Source: Rhodococcus rhodnii
GTDB lineage: Bacteria > Actinomycetota > Actinomycetes > Mycobacteriales > Pseudonocardiaceae
Direction: 5' to 3'
Assembly (NCBI GenBank): GCA_000720375.1
Contig: JOAA01000010.1
Location: forward strand, 124,001-188,000
DNA length: 64,000 nucleotides
This document shows positions 29,446 through 37,478 of this stretch, piece after piece. The notes below the pieces were generated by a model. That model searched no databases. It was not told the origin of the DNA and worked only from the letters and a program-made list of their open reading frames with translations. The position numbers and the translations under genes are program-made. Within the stretch, counting starts at the first letter, position 1. Every line of letters starts with the position of its first letter.

Positions 29446-31235
29446 TGGCCTGCGTAGATCGCCTCGATGCGGTCGGCGTACTTCGCGGCGATGATCTCGC
29501 GGCGCAGCTTCAGGCTTGGCGTGATTTCGCCACGCTCCTCGCTGAAGTCCTGCGGCAGCACGGTGAAGTTGCGGATCGACTCGGCCCGCGACACCGCTGT
29601 GTTCGCCTCGTCCACCGCTGACTGCAGTTCAGCGTGCAAGTCCGGGTCGTCGGCCAGCTCCGCGACTGTCCCCTGCTTGCCGTTGCGGGACTTCCAGCCC
29701 TGGAAGTACTCCTCGTCGAGGGTGATCAGCGCTCCGATGAACGGTTTGCGGTCGCCGACCACCAGGCACTGGCTGATCAGCGGGTGCATCCGCAGCCGGT
29801 CCTCCAGCACGGCGGGCGCCACGTTCTTGCCGCCCGCGGTCACGATGATCTCCTTCTTGCGGCCGGTGATCGCCAGGAAACCGTCGTCGTCCAGCGTGCC
29901 GAGGTCGCCGGTGCGGAACCAGCCGTCCTGCAACGACTCCTTGGTCGCCGCCGGGTTGTGCCAGTAGCCGGAGAACACCATGTCGCCCGACAGCAGCACT
30001 TCCCCGTCGTCCGCGATGCGCACGGAAGCGCCCGCGACCGGCCTGCCGACCGTGCCGACTTTGAAGTTCGCGTTGGTGTTCACCGCGATCGCGGCCGAGG
30101 TCTCGGTCAGGCCGTAGCCCTCGAAGACCGGGACACCGATGCCACGGAAGAAGTGCGCCAGCCGCGCGCCCAGCGGCGCGCCACCGGAGATCGCCGCCTC
30201 GCAGCGGCCGCCGAGGGCGAGCCGGAGCTTGCCGTACACCAGCCGGTCGGCCACCAAATGCTTGGCGCGCAGGGCGATTCCCGGATTGGCGGTCTGACTG
30301 TACTGGATCGCGAGCGCCTCGGCCGCGTCGAAGATCTTGCCCTTGCCCTCGGCGTGCGCCCGCTGCTTGGCGGTGTTGTAGACCTTCTCGAACACGCGCG
30401 GCACCGCGACCACGAAGGTCGGGCGGAACGTGCCGAGGTCGTTCACCAGCGTCTTGACGTCCGGTAGGTGACCGAGCGTGGTGCGGGCGTAGACGCAGCA
30501 GATCGAGATCGCCCTGGCGAACACGTGCGCCAGCGGCAGGAACACCAGCATCGAGTTGCCCGACTTCAGCAACTGCGGGAACGCCTTGATGTCCGCGCGC
30601 ACCTCAGCGAGCAGGTTGCGGTGCGTCAGCTCGACGCCCTTGGGCCGACCCGTTGTGCCCGAGGTGTAGACGAGTGTCGCCACGGCGTCGGCACGGACGC
30701 TGCGATGCAGGTCGTGCACGGCGTCCTCGTCGACTTCCGCGCCCAACGCCGTCAGCTCATCCACAGCGGGCGCCAGGTCGGCGCCGGCGTCGATCTGCCA
30801 GACCCGGGTCAGTTCAGGCAGCCGGTCCACGAGCCCGTCGACGGCCACCTTGTGCTCGGTGGTCTCCACGACCATCGCCCGCGCACCCGAGTCGGACAGG
30901 ATCCACTCGACCTGCTCGGCCGAGGACGTCTCGTAGATCGGCACGGTCACGCAGCCCGCGGTCCAGATCGCGAAGTCCAGCAACGACCACTCGTACCGGG
31001 TCTTGGACAGCAGCGCGACCCGGTCGCCCGGCCGCAGCCCGGAGGCGATCAGTCCTTTCGCGACCGCCAGTACGTGCGCGGCGAACTCGCGGGCGGTCAC
31101 GTCCACCCATGAGCCATCCACCAGCCGACGAAAGCTGACCGCGTCACCGAAGCGATCCGCGTTCGCCCAGACCATGTCGGTGAGATTCTCTTCGTCGGTC
31201 ACCGATACCGTGGCCGGCGCACTGTATTCCCGCAC
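29442..31235 (-). CDS. FadD15-type long-chain fatty acyl-CoA ligase
   Basis: A 597-residue adenylate-forming enzyme that activates fatty acids with ATP and CoA. The P-loop-like motif is VYTSGTTGRPKGVELTHRN, the A5 motif is GYGLTETSA, and the A7-A8 region is GWFRTGDLGTLDDDGFLAITGRKKEI, with a hinge Asp/Gly and a late catalytic Lys in PSLKLRREI. The overall order and AMP-forming length match FadD15 (Rv2187). I favour the GTG at 31235 (VREYSAPATVSV), because mycobacterial FadD15 proteins begin the same way and this leaves a 41-bp promoter gap before the divergent gene. A GTG at 31274 is possible. It probably feeds envelope lipid synthesis. Confidence 0.93.
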   Translation of the reverse strand: MREYSAPATVSVTDEENLTDMVWANADRFGDAVSFRRLVDGSWVDVTAREFAAHVLAVAKGLIASGLRPGDRVALLSKTRYEWSLLDFAIWTAGCVTVPIYETSSAEQVEWILSDSGARAMVVETTEHKVAVDGLVDRLPELTRVWQIDAGADLAPAVDELTALGAEVDEDAVHDLHRSVRADAVATLVYTSGTTGRPKGVELTHRNLLAEVRADIKAFPQLLKSGNSMLVFLPLAHVFARAISICCVYARTTLGHLPDVKTLVNDLGTFRPTFVVAVPRVFEKVYNTAKQRAHAEGKGKIFDAAEALAIQYSQTANPGIALRAKHLVADRLVYGKLRLALGGRCEAAISGGAPLGARLAHFFRGIGVPVFEGYGLTETSAAIAVNTNANFKVGTVGRPVAGASVRIADDGEVLLSGDMVFSGYWHNPAATKESLQDGWFRTGDLGTLDDDGFLAITGRKKEIIVTAGGKNVAPAVLEDRLRMHPLISQCLVVGDRKPFIGALITLDEEYFQGWKSRNGKQGTVAELADDPDLHAELQSAVDEANTAVSRAESIRNFTVLPQDFSEERGEITPSLKLRREIIAAKYADRIEAIYAGH

Positions 31236-31276
31236 GTCACGTGAACTTAGTACAGAGGCCGTGACACCATGCACCT

Positions 31277-31648
31277 GTGCCTGCAGTGGACGTTGTCGAC
31301 GAGACCTTCCTCGCCGTGCCCCCGCCCGTGGTCAAAGCCGCGTTCGCCAACCCCGGCTCCTGGCGCAGGCTGTGGCCGGATCTCACTCTCGAGGTGTACG
31401 CCGACCGCGGCAACGAAGGCCTGCGGTGGACCGTGCGCGGCGCGCTGACCGGGACCATGGAGGTCTGGCTCGAGCCCATGCTCGACGGCACGCTCCTGCA
31501 CTACTTCCTGCGCGCCGACCTGCCCGGGCGGCCCGGTCCGCGTGACATCCGGCGGGAGATCACCCGGCGTCAGTTCGCCGCCAAGAACATCGCGTTCGAC
31601 CTGAAGACCACACTCGAGGACGGACGCCGTCCCGGCTGCCCGCCGTAG
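31277..31648 (+). CDS. SRPBCC-fold polyketide cyclase-like protein
   Basis: A 123-residue START-like protein (DVVDETFLAVPPPVVKAAFANPGSWRRLWPDL, typical helix-grip opening; later VWLEPMLDGTLLHYFLRADLP). The fold binds lipids or polyketides in a deep cavity. The short length is near the lower end for the family and the last residues are Pro/Arg-rich, so the final helix may be curtailed. It lies 9 bp before the metallophosphoesterase gene in an apparent five- to six-gene rightward operon. A second SRPBCC protein is three genes along. Ligand unknown. Confidence 0.8.
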   Translation: MPAVDVVDETFLAVPPPVVKAAFANPGSWRRLWPDLTLEVYADRGNEGLRWTVRGALTGTMEVWLEPMLDGTLLHYFLRADLPGRPGPRDIRREITRRQFAAKNIAFDLKTTLEDGRRPGCPP

Positions 31649-31657
31649 AGTGAACTC

Positions 31658-32446
31658 GTGCGGGTCCACGTGGTTTCCGATGTCCATGGCAATTCGGACG
31701 CTCTGGCGAGGGCAAGCGAAGGCGCGGACGCGCTCGTCGTGCTCGGCGATCTGATCGACTTCGTCGACTATCACGATCACGGCGGCGGCATCCTCGGCCG
31801 GATCTTCGGCGCCGAGAAGGTGGCCCAGTTCGCGCAGCTACGGCGCAACCGTCAGCTCAAGGAGCTCGGCGAGTTCGCCCGCTCACTGTGGGCGAGCCTG
31901 GACAACGCCAGCGACGTGGTGCAGGAAGCGCTTTTCGAGCAGTACACGCGGTTGTTCGCGGCGATGACCGTGCCGACGTATGCCACGCCGGGCAATGTCG
32001 ACGTGCCGGACCTGTGGTCACGGTTCGCGCGTGACGGGCTGACCTTCCTGGACGGTGAGGTCGCGGAGATCGGCGGGCTGCGGTTCGGGTTCGTCGGCGG
32101 CGCGTTGCTCTCACCTGGCGGGCGGGTACGGCGTTCCGGCGCGTGGTTTCCGTACCTGCGCACCGAGGACGACTACAACGCTTCTGTCGGCAAGCTCACC
32201 GAAGTCGACGTGCTGTGCTCGCACATTCCGCCCGCTGTGCCGGAACTCACCTACGACGTCGTAGCGCGCCGCGCGGAGCTCGGCTCGTACGCGCTGCGTG
32301 AGTTGATCATCGAGCAACGGCCGCGTTGGTCGTTGTTCGGCCACGTGCACCAACCGCTGTCAGCGCGGATGCGGTTCGCCTCGACCGACTGCATCAATGT
32401 CGGACACTTCCAGCGCACGCAGGTGCCGCACGTGCTGCAGTGGTGA
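31658..32446 (+). CDS. Calcineurin-like metallophosphoesterase
   Basis: A 262-residue protein with the complete metal site of calcineurin-like phosphoesterases: SDVHGN (residues 7-12), GDLIDF (about 31-36), PGNVD (about 110), CSHIPP (about 186) and FGHVHQP (about 225). Such enzymes cleave phosphomonoesters or diesters, from nucleotides to UDP-activated lipid precursors; the substrate cannot be read off. No signal peptide. It lies between the two SRPBCC genes and is presumably co-transcribed with them. Confidence 0.93.
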   Translation: MRVHVVSDVHGNSDALARASEGADALVVLGDLIDFVDYHDHGGGILGRIFGAEKVAQFAQLRRNRQLKELGEFARSLWASLDNASDVVQEALFEQYTRLFAAMTVPTYATPGNVDVPDLWSRFARDGLTFLDGEVAEIGGLRFGFVGGALLSPGGRVRRSGAWFPYLRTEDDYNASVGKLTEVDVLCSHIPPAVPELTYDVVARRAELGSYALRELIIEQRPRWSLFGHVHQPLSARMRFASTDCINVGHFQRTQVPHVLQW

Positions 32447-32469
32447 GTTGACCAGGTAGCCTGCCCGGC

Positions 32470-32910
32470 ATGGCCGACGAGTCCACCCAGTCCATCACCG
32501 TAGAGGCAGACGCGGACACGATCATGGGCGTGATCGCCGATTTCGCCGCGTACCCCGAATGGACCGGGGCGGTGAAGGAGACCGAAGTGCTCGCGCAGGA
32601 CGCCGACGGGCAGGCCACCCAGGTCCGGTTCGTGATCGACGCGGGCATGTTCAAGGACACCTACACCCTTGAGTACGACTGGGCGACCGACGGCCTGTCG
32701 GTGAGCTGGACGCTGGTGAAGGGCCAGATGCAGCGCTCCCAGCGCGGCCGGTACCTGCTTGAGCCGCATGGTGACGACGCGACCAAGGTGACGTACACGC
32801 TGTCGGTTCAGCTGGCCGTGCCGATGATCGGCATGTTCCGCCGCAAGGCCGAGAAGATGATCATGGACATCGCGCTGAAGGACCTCAAGCGCCGCGCCGA
32901 AGGGTTGTAA
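32470..32910 (+). CDS. SRPBCC family protein, Rv2185c-like
   Basis: A 146-residue START/cyclase-fold protein. The N-terminal strand and helix read QSITVEADADTIMGVIADFAAYPEWTGAVKETEVL, characteristic of the COQ10/cyclase branch, with a C-terminal helix (FRRKAEKMIMDIALKDLKRRAEG). It closely resembles mycobacterial TB16.3 (Rv2185c) in length and motifs and, as there, lies next to an ArsA-type ATPase. A lipid-carrier role is plausible but unproven. Confidence 0.9.
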   Translation: MADESTQSITVEADADTIMGVIADFAAYPEWTGAVKETEVLAQDADGQATQVRFVIDAGMFKDTYTLEYDWATDGLSVSWTLVKGQMQRSQRGRYLLEPHGDDATKVTYTLSVQLAVPMIGMFRRKAEKMIMDIALKDLKRRAEGL

Positions 32911-32918
32911 CCACCGCC

Positions 32919-34079
32919 TTGCGGATCCTGCTGTTCACCGGAAAGGGCGGGGTGGGCAAGACCACCCTTGCCGCGGCCACCGCGGTGCGGCTGGCCGGGC
33001 GTGGGCGCGAGACTCTCGTCGTGTCCACGGACCCGGCGCACTCGCTGGCGGACGCGTTCGGCACCCGGCTGACCGGCGAACCCTCCCTAGTGGACACAAG
33101 GTTGCACGCGGCCCACGTGGACACTCGTGGTCTGGTCGATTCCGCGTGGGACGAGCTGCGTTCGCAGTTGCGGGCGGTGCTGGCCGGCGCCGGGATGGAC
33201 GAACTGGACGCCGAAGAACTGACTGTGGTGCCCGGCCTTGACGAACTGCTGGCGCTGACCGAGGTCGCCAGACTGGCGAAAACCGGCACCTGGGACACGG
33301 TCGTGGTGGACTGCGGGCCGACCGCGGAGACGCTCCGGCTGCTGGCGCTGCCCGATGCGATCGCAACGTATCTGCAGCGCGCGTTTCCGGCCAGGTCGGT
33401 TCGGGGAATGGTCTCCGGTATGGGACGACAAGGCTGGGTGGACGCGGTCACGAGGTTGGCCGCGCATTTGGCGGAACTGCGGGACCTGCTGGCGGATCCG
33501 CAGGTCACCGGGGTCCGGCTGGTGCTCACGCCGGAGCGGCTGGTCGTCGCCGAGAGCAAGCGCACGCTTGCCGCGTTGGCGCTGCGGGACATCCGGGTGG
33601 ACGGGATGATCGCCAACCGGCTGGTGCCCAAGGCAGGTATGCGGCGCGGTCCGGCGGCGACGTGGCTGCGGACGCGTCGAGGCGAGCAGGACGCGGTGCT
33701 GGCGGAGTTGCGGGCGTCCACGCCGATCGAGCTGCACGTCGTGGAACACCGTGCGGCTGAACCGGTTGGGCTCGAGGCATTGGCTTCGTTGGCCGACGAG
33801 CTGTACGGCCGGTCGGACCCGCTTGGGTCGAGCGTGTCCAGGCCGCCGTCACTGCTGCAGATCCGGCCGGAAGGCACGGGATACGTGCTGCGCGTGGCCA
33901 TCCCGCTGACCGAGCAGTCCGATGTGGACCTGGCGAGGATCGGTGACGACCTGGCGATCACAGTGGACGGAATGCGCAGGCTGGTGCCGTTGCCCGCGGT
34001 GTTGCGCCGATACGAGGTCGCTGACGCCTCTGTGGACGGTGACGGCCTGCTGTTGCAGTTCGCCGGGGCGACGCCGTGA
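32919..34079 (+). CDS. ArsA/GET3-family P-loop ATPase
   Basis: A 386-residue single-domain ATPase. The deviant Walker A motif is FTGKGGVGKTTLAAATAVRLAG at the N-terminus (written here as motif FTGKGGVGKTT), with switch I STDPAHSLADAF and switch II VVDCGPTAETLRLL. It lacks arsenite-binding cysteine triplets and any ars neighbours, so it is not arsenic resistance. Actinobacterial homologues (Rv3679/3680, Rv2184c) may handle membrane or metabolite-linked chaperoning. The start is TTG at 32919, because the P-loop begins four residues on. The stop overlaps the next gene by GTGA, so they are co-translated. Confidence 0.92.
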   Translation: MRILLFTGKGGVGKTTLAAATAVRLAGRGRETLVVSTDPAHSLADAFGTRLTGEPSLVDTRLHAAHVDTRGLVDSAWDELRSQLRAVLAGAGMDELDAEELTVVPGLDELLALTEVARLAKTGTWDTVVVDCGPTAETLRLLALPDAIATYLQRAFPARSVRGMVSGMGRQGWVDAVTRLAAHLAELRDLLADPQVTGVRLVLTPERLVVAESKRTLAALALRDIRVDGMIANRLVPKAGMRRGPAATWLRTRRGEQDAVLAELRASTPIELHVVEHRAAEPVGLEALASLADELYGRSDPLGSSVSRPPSLLQIRPEGTGYVLRVAIPLTEQSDVDLARIGDDLAITVDGMRRLVPLPAVLRRYEVADASVDGDGLLLQFAGATP

Positions 34080-34456
34080 GCGCCGAGCCGGGCTCCCGGC
34101 TGCTGGAAGAGATCGTGCTGCTGCTGGACGCGGTGGCCGAACGCCTTGGGCCGTACCTGGATCGGGTCGCGGCCGAACACGACGGCCCGCCGGACAACTG
34201 TCCACTGTGCGCGATCGGGGCCTTGGTCCGCGGCGAGCCGAACGAGCTGGCCGCGACGACTTTGGACCGTGCCGCGGACATCGTGGCCCTGCTGCGGGCG
34301 GTACTCGCCGACCGGTGGGAGCCCGGTGTGCCGCACATGCCCGGTTTCCGGCCGGCCGGACGTCCCGGTCGCGCGGCCGAGCAACCACGGAGCAACAATA
34401 GGCCCGTGCAACACATCCAGGTCCGACGCGGCCCCTTCAAGGGCGACAGATGCTGA
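34076..34456 (+). CDS. Small conserved Rv2183c-like protein
   Basis: A 126-residue soluble protein: helical N-terminus (RLLEEIVLLLDAVAERLGPYL) and a CxxC pair in PDNCPLCAIGALVRGE. The latter could bind a metal or interact with a partner. The C-terminal 35 residues are basic and probably disordered. Its start is embedded in the arsA stop (GTGA) and its end overlaps the ROK kinase gene by seven bases, so it belongs to the same operon. The Rv2183c relation is judged from position and size. No function known. Confidence 0.8.
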   Translation: MSAEPGSRLLEEIVLLLDAVAERLGPYLDRVAAEHDGPPDNCPLCAIGALVRGEPNELAATTLDRAADIVALLRAVLADRWEPGVPHMPGFRPAGRPGRAAEQPRSNNRPVQHIQVRRGPFKGDRC

Positions 34457-35403
34457 CAGTCGGCGTTGACGTCGGCGGGACGAGCGTGCGGGCCGGTGTC
34501 GTAGACAGACGCGGAACAATCCTGGACACCGCACGCGTGGGCACGCCATCAGGGGCGGATGCCCTGAATGACGCGATTGTCTCGGTCATCAGCTCGCTGA
34601 CCGCCCGGCACACGATCTCGGCGGTCGGCCTGGCGGTTGCCGGATTCGTGGCCACGGACCTGAAGACGGTGATGTTCGCCCCGCACTTGGCGTGGCGAAA
34701 GGCCGCGGTGGCCGAGCGGATCTCCCGCAAGATCGACCTGCCCGTGGTCCTCGAACACGACGCCAACGCCGCGGCACTGGCGGAGTTCCGCTACGGCGCG
34801 GCGCGTGGGGCGAAGGTCGTCACCCTGATCGCGATCGGCACAGGCATCGGCGCGGGGTTGCTGCTGGACGGGAAGATCTTCCGCGGGGCTTATGGTGTGG
34901 CTCCGGAGCTGGGGCATCTGCGGATCGTGCCGAACGGCAGGCCGTGTTCGTGCGGCAAATCCGGGTGCTGGGAGCGGTACTGCAGCGGGACGGCTCTGAG
35001 CGCGACTGCGATTGAGTTGCTCGCTGGGCATCCGGGGCAGTCGACCGTTCTCGCGCGCGAGGCTGCGGGCGACGCTCGGTCCATCACCGGCCGGAAGGTC
35101 GCCGGCGCCGCTCGGGATGGCGATCCGGTGGCTTTGCGTGCCATGGCCGAGCTGGCGCGGTGGCTTGGTGAAGGTTTGGCCCTGGTCGCGGACATCTACG
35201 ACCCTGAGGTCATCGTGATCGCCGGGGGCGTTTCGGAGTCCGCTCCCCTGTTCTTGGACGATGCCCGCGAGATCTATCGCGACGCCATGACCGGCGCGGG
35301 TTATCGTCCGCTCGCCCGCATCCGCACTGCACAGCTAGGCGATGACGCCGGGCTCGTGGGCGCTGCGGCTTTGGCGCGCGATGTGGTGAACGGACACCAT
35401 TAG
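34450..35403 (+). CDS. glk: ROK-family glucokinase
   Basis: A 317-residue sugar kinase phosphorylating glucose with ATP. The phosphate loop is GVDVGGTSVRAGVVD, the catalytic Asp lies in LEHDANAAALAEFRYGAARG, and the zinc-binding ROK motif CSCGKSGCWERYCSG is at about residue 158-172. It has no N-terminal helix-turn-helix, so it is an enzyme and not a NagC/XylR-type repressor. It overlaps the preceding gene. Its position at the end of this operon is not part of the mycobacterial order I know and may reflect local rearrangement. In Streptomyces-type actinomycetes GlkA also mediates glucose repression. Confidence 0.93.
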   Translation: MLTVGVDVGGTSVRAGVVDRRGTILDTARVGTPSGADALNDAIVSVISSLTARHTISAVGLAVAGFVATDLKTVMFAPHLAWRKAAVAERISRKIDLPVVLEHDANAAALAEFRYGAARGAKVVTLIAIGTGIGAGLLLDGKIFRGAYGVAPELGHLRIVPNGRPCSCGKSGCWERYCSGTALSATAIELLAGHPGQSTVLAREAAGDARSITGRKVAGAARDGDPVALRAMAELARWLGEGLALVADIYDPEVIVIAGGVSESAPLFLDDAREIYRDAMTGAGYRPLARIRTAQLGDDAGLVGAAALARDVVNGHH

Positions 35404-35498
35404 CTGCCCCCATTCGAGGGAACGAGGATTCGGTGGTGCTAACGGCCCAGTGAAGCACCCGATAGCCGGGCGAACCGATTTGTCCAGGGAGTACTCCG

Positions 35499-35621
35499 AT
35501 GGCCAGGGCCGTGGCGATCATTCCAGCAGCCGGGTTGTGCCTTCTCGCGGCGTGCGGCTCCACCGGAAGCGGCACAGGAAACGGCACCAGCGGGCAAACA
35601 CCGGCGGGCAGAACAGCGTGA
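35499..35621 (+). CDS. Putative 40-residue lipoprotein
   Basis: The ATG at 35499 is preceded by AGGGAG at good spacing and encodes 40 residues: a short n-region, a hydrophobic core and the lipobox LLAAC followed by GSTGSGTGNGTSGQ, a flexible Ser/Gly/Thr tether. It looks like a complete lipoprotein signal with almost no mature protein. It could be a real mini-lipoprotein or the 5' remnant of a larger gene, since it is 67 bp upstream of a membrane protein gene. The stop is clear. Confidence 0.45.
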   Translation: MARAVAIIPAAGLCLLAACGSTGSGTGNGTSGQTPAGRTA

Positions 35622-35688
35622 CCACCCCGGCCGAAGTCTCACTGACACCGGCCGGTACCGGAAAAGATTCCCGGCTCACCATCCCGCC

Positions 35689-36318
35689 GTGGCCAGGCTG
35701 GTCGCGATCGCGTTGGTGTTCCTCGTCCTCGACCGGCTCGTGGTGATGGTGCTCAATCGCGTCCACGGCAAGTGGCTTGTCCGTGTACTCGCGGCCGTCG
35801 GACTCGTCCTGCTGGTCGGCGGTGTGCTCGCCATGCTCGGCCTGATCGGCACGCCGCCGTTGCTCTCGTCAATCTTTCTGGGCATTGGCGCGGTGCTGAC
35901 GTTGCGATTCGTGCCCGCTTTGATCTTTCGGGGCAAGAAGGTCGAAGGATTCAGCCGGCGCGACCACGCCGCGCTGTACACGGCATTGATTCTGGCGCTT
36001 TTCTGGGCGGCCACGCTCTACGCGCAGGAACTCGGTGAGCGAGCGGCCCGGAATGTCGACGCGAACCCCGCGAGCCTGTCCCTGGTCACGATCTTCACCA
36101 AGGAGCACCTCGATCTTCCCGGCTCCGATGTCCGCCCCGACATGGTGACGGGGTTGGACGACCGACCGTATTACCGCTACAGCGGGCTGTCGCTGCTGGC
36201 GTATTCGAACGATCGGCTGTTCCTGGTGACCGGCCGGTATTCCAGCGATTTCCGGCCGTCGATCGCCGTCATCCGGGACACCGACGCCGTCCGGTTCGAG
36301 ATCGCCGCCCCGCGTTAG
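35689..36318 (+). CDS. Polytopic membrane protein of unknown function
   Basis: 209 residues from a GTG. The first ~120 residues hold about four hydrophobic helices (LVAIALVFLVLDRLVVMVLN; WLVRVLAAVGLVLLVGGVLA; IFLGIGAVLTLRFVPALIF; ALYTALILALFWAATLYA), and a soluble C-terminal domain of ~85 residues follows, with the motif YYRYSGLSLLAYSNDRLFLVTG. No family is recognised. It converges on pimB with a 4-bp overlap of the gene ends. Confidence 0.75.
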   Translation: MARLVAIALVFLVLDRLVVMVLNRVHGKWLVRVLAAVGLVLLVGGVLAMLGLIGTPPLLSSIFLGIGAVLTLRFVPALIFRGKKVEGFSRRDHAALYTALILALFWAATLYAQELGERAARNVDANPASLSLVTIFTKEHLDLPGSDVRPDMVTGLDDRPYYRYSGLSLLAYSNDRLFLVTGRYSSDFRPSIAVIRDTDAVRFEIAAPR

Positions 36319-37469
36319 CCGCGGAACGCGGAAAAGCGCGTGCGGTCGCTGGAAAGCAGCGTCGACAGCCGGCTGGCCAGGGTGTCCCAGCGCCAGTCGG
36401 ACGTGACCCAGTCGCGGCCCGCTTGGCCCATCGCGGCCGCGGTCTCCGGGTTGGCCAGCAGGGTGCTGATGCGGGTGGCGATCTGGGTGACGTTACGGCC
36501 GTCCACGACATGGCCAGTGACGCCCTCGCGGACGGTTTCCGGCGCGCCGCCGGAATTGCCTGCCACCACAGGGAGTCCACATGCGGAGGCTTCCAGGAAG
36601 ACGATGCCGAGGCCTTCGACGTCCAAGCCGCCGCCTCGGGTCCGGCATGGCATCGCGAACACGTCCCCGGCTACGTAGTGCGCGGGAAGTTCTTCCCATG
36701 TCACGGATCCGGTCAGGATGACGTCGTCGGCGACGTCGTTCTCCTTGGCCAGGGCCATAAGCCGGTCCGAGTGACGGCCGCCGCCGACCAAAAGCAGTGC
36801 CGCGTCAGGGACTTGGCGGCGGATCGCGGGCAGCGCACGGATCAGCATGTCCTGACCCTTGCGGGGCACCAGCCTGGACACGCAGACGATCGTCGGCCGG
36901 TCGGAAAGGTTGTGGCGCTTACGGATCAGCTCACGGCCCGCCGGGTCCGGGCGGTACAGTCCAGTGTCCACACCGGACGGCAGGTATTCCAGTGCCGCGT
37001 AACGGCCGAAGGCCGGCGCGAACCTGGAGCGGGTGTACTTGCTGACGTACGTCACCACGTCCGTTGTGGACCCGATCCGCCGCAAAGCCTGACGGGACAC
37101 CGGAAGCATCGACCAGCCGACCTCATGCCCGTGTGTCGAGGCGACGATCCGCTGCGCTCCGGCGTCACGCAGGTACGGGCCAAGTAGGGCCAGTGGTGCC
37201 GCTGCGCCGAACCACACCGAGGTGCACGCCTCGGCGCGCAGGATCTCCTTGGCGCGCTTGGCCACGTCCGGTGTCGGCAGCATCAGTGAGGTCGGGTGGC
37301 GGACCACTTCGAACGGCATCGAAGCGTCGAACTCGGCCGAGCCTTCCCATGACGGCGCGTACACGACCAGTTCCCGCGCGGGCAGCCTGGTCGCCAAAGC
37401 CTGCAGGTACGCCTGGATACCGCCAGGCCGGGGCGGGAAGTCGTTGGTCACCAGAAGCGTCCGAGCCAC
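36315..37469 (-). CDS. pimB: PimB-type phosphatidylinositol mannoside mannosyltransferase
   Basis: A 384-residue GT4 retaining glycosyltransferase. By family it adds the second mannose (from GDP-mannose) to phosphatidylinositol monomannoside at the cytosolic face of the membrane. It has the PimB' landmarks: TNDFPPRPGGIQAYL at the N-terminus, STHGHEVGW and VSRLVPRKGQDMLIRAL at the donor-site start. The EX7E motif region is GLGIVFLEASACGLPVVAG. It corresponds to Rv2188c, beside fadD15 in mycobacteria; here it is five kilobases from fadD. A secreted metallopeptidase-like protein gene lies just upstream on the same strand. Confidence 0.92.
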   Translation of the reverse strand: MARTLLVTNDFPPRPGGIQAYLQALATRLPARELVVYAPSWEGSAEFDASMPFEVVRHPTSLMLPTPDVAKRAKEILRAEACTSVWFGAAAPLALLGPYLRDAGAQRIVASTHGHEVGWSMLPVSRQALRRIGSTTDVVTYVSKYTRSRFAPAFGRYAALEYLPSGVDTGLYRPDPAGRELIRKRHNLSDRPTIVCVSRLVPRKGQDMLIRALPAIRRQVPDAALLLVGGGRHSDRLMALAKENDVADDVILTGSVTWEELPAHYVAGDVFAMPCRTRGGGLDVEGLGIVFLEASACGLPVVAGNSGGAPETVREGVTGHVVDGRNVTQIATRISTLLANPETAAAMGQAGRDWVTSDWRWDTLASRLSTLLSSDRTRFSAFRG

Positions 37470-37478
37470 GCCAGCACC

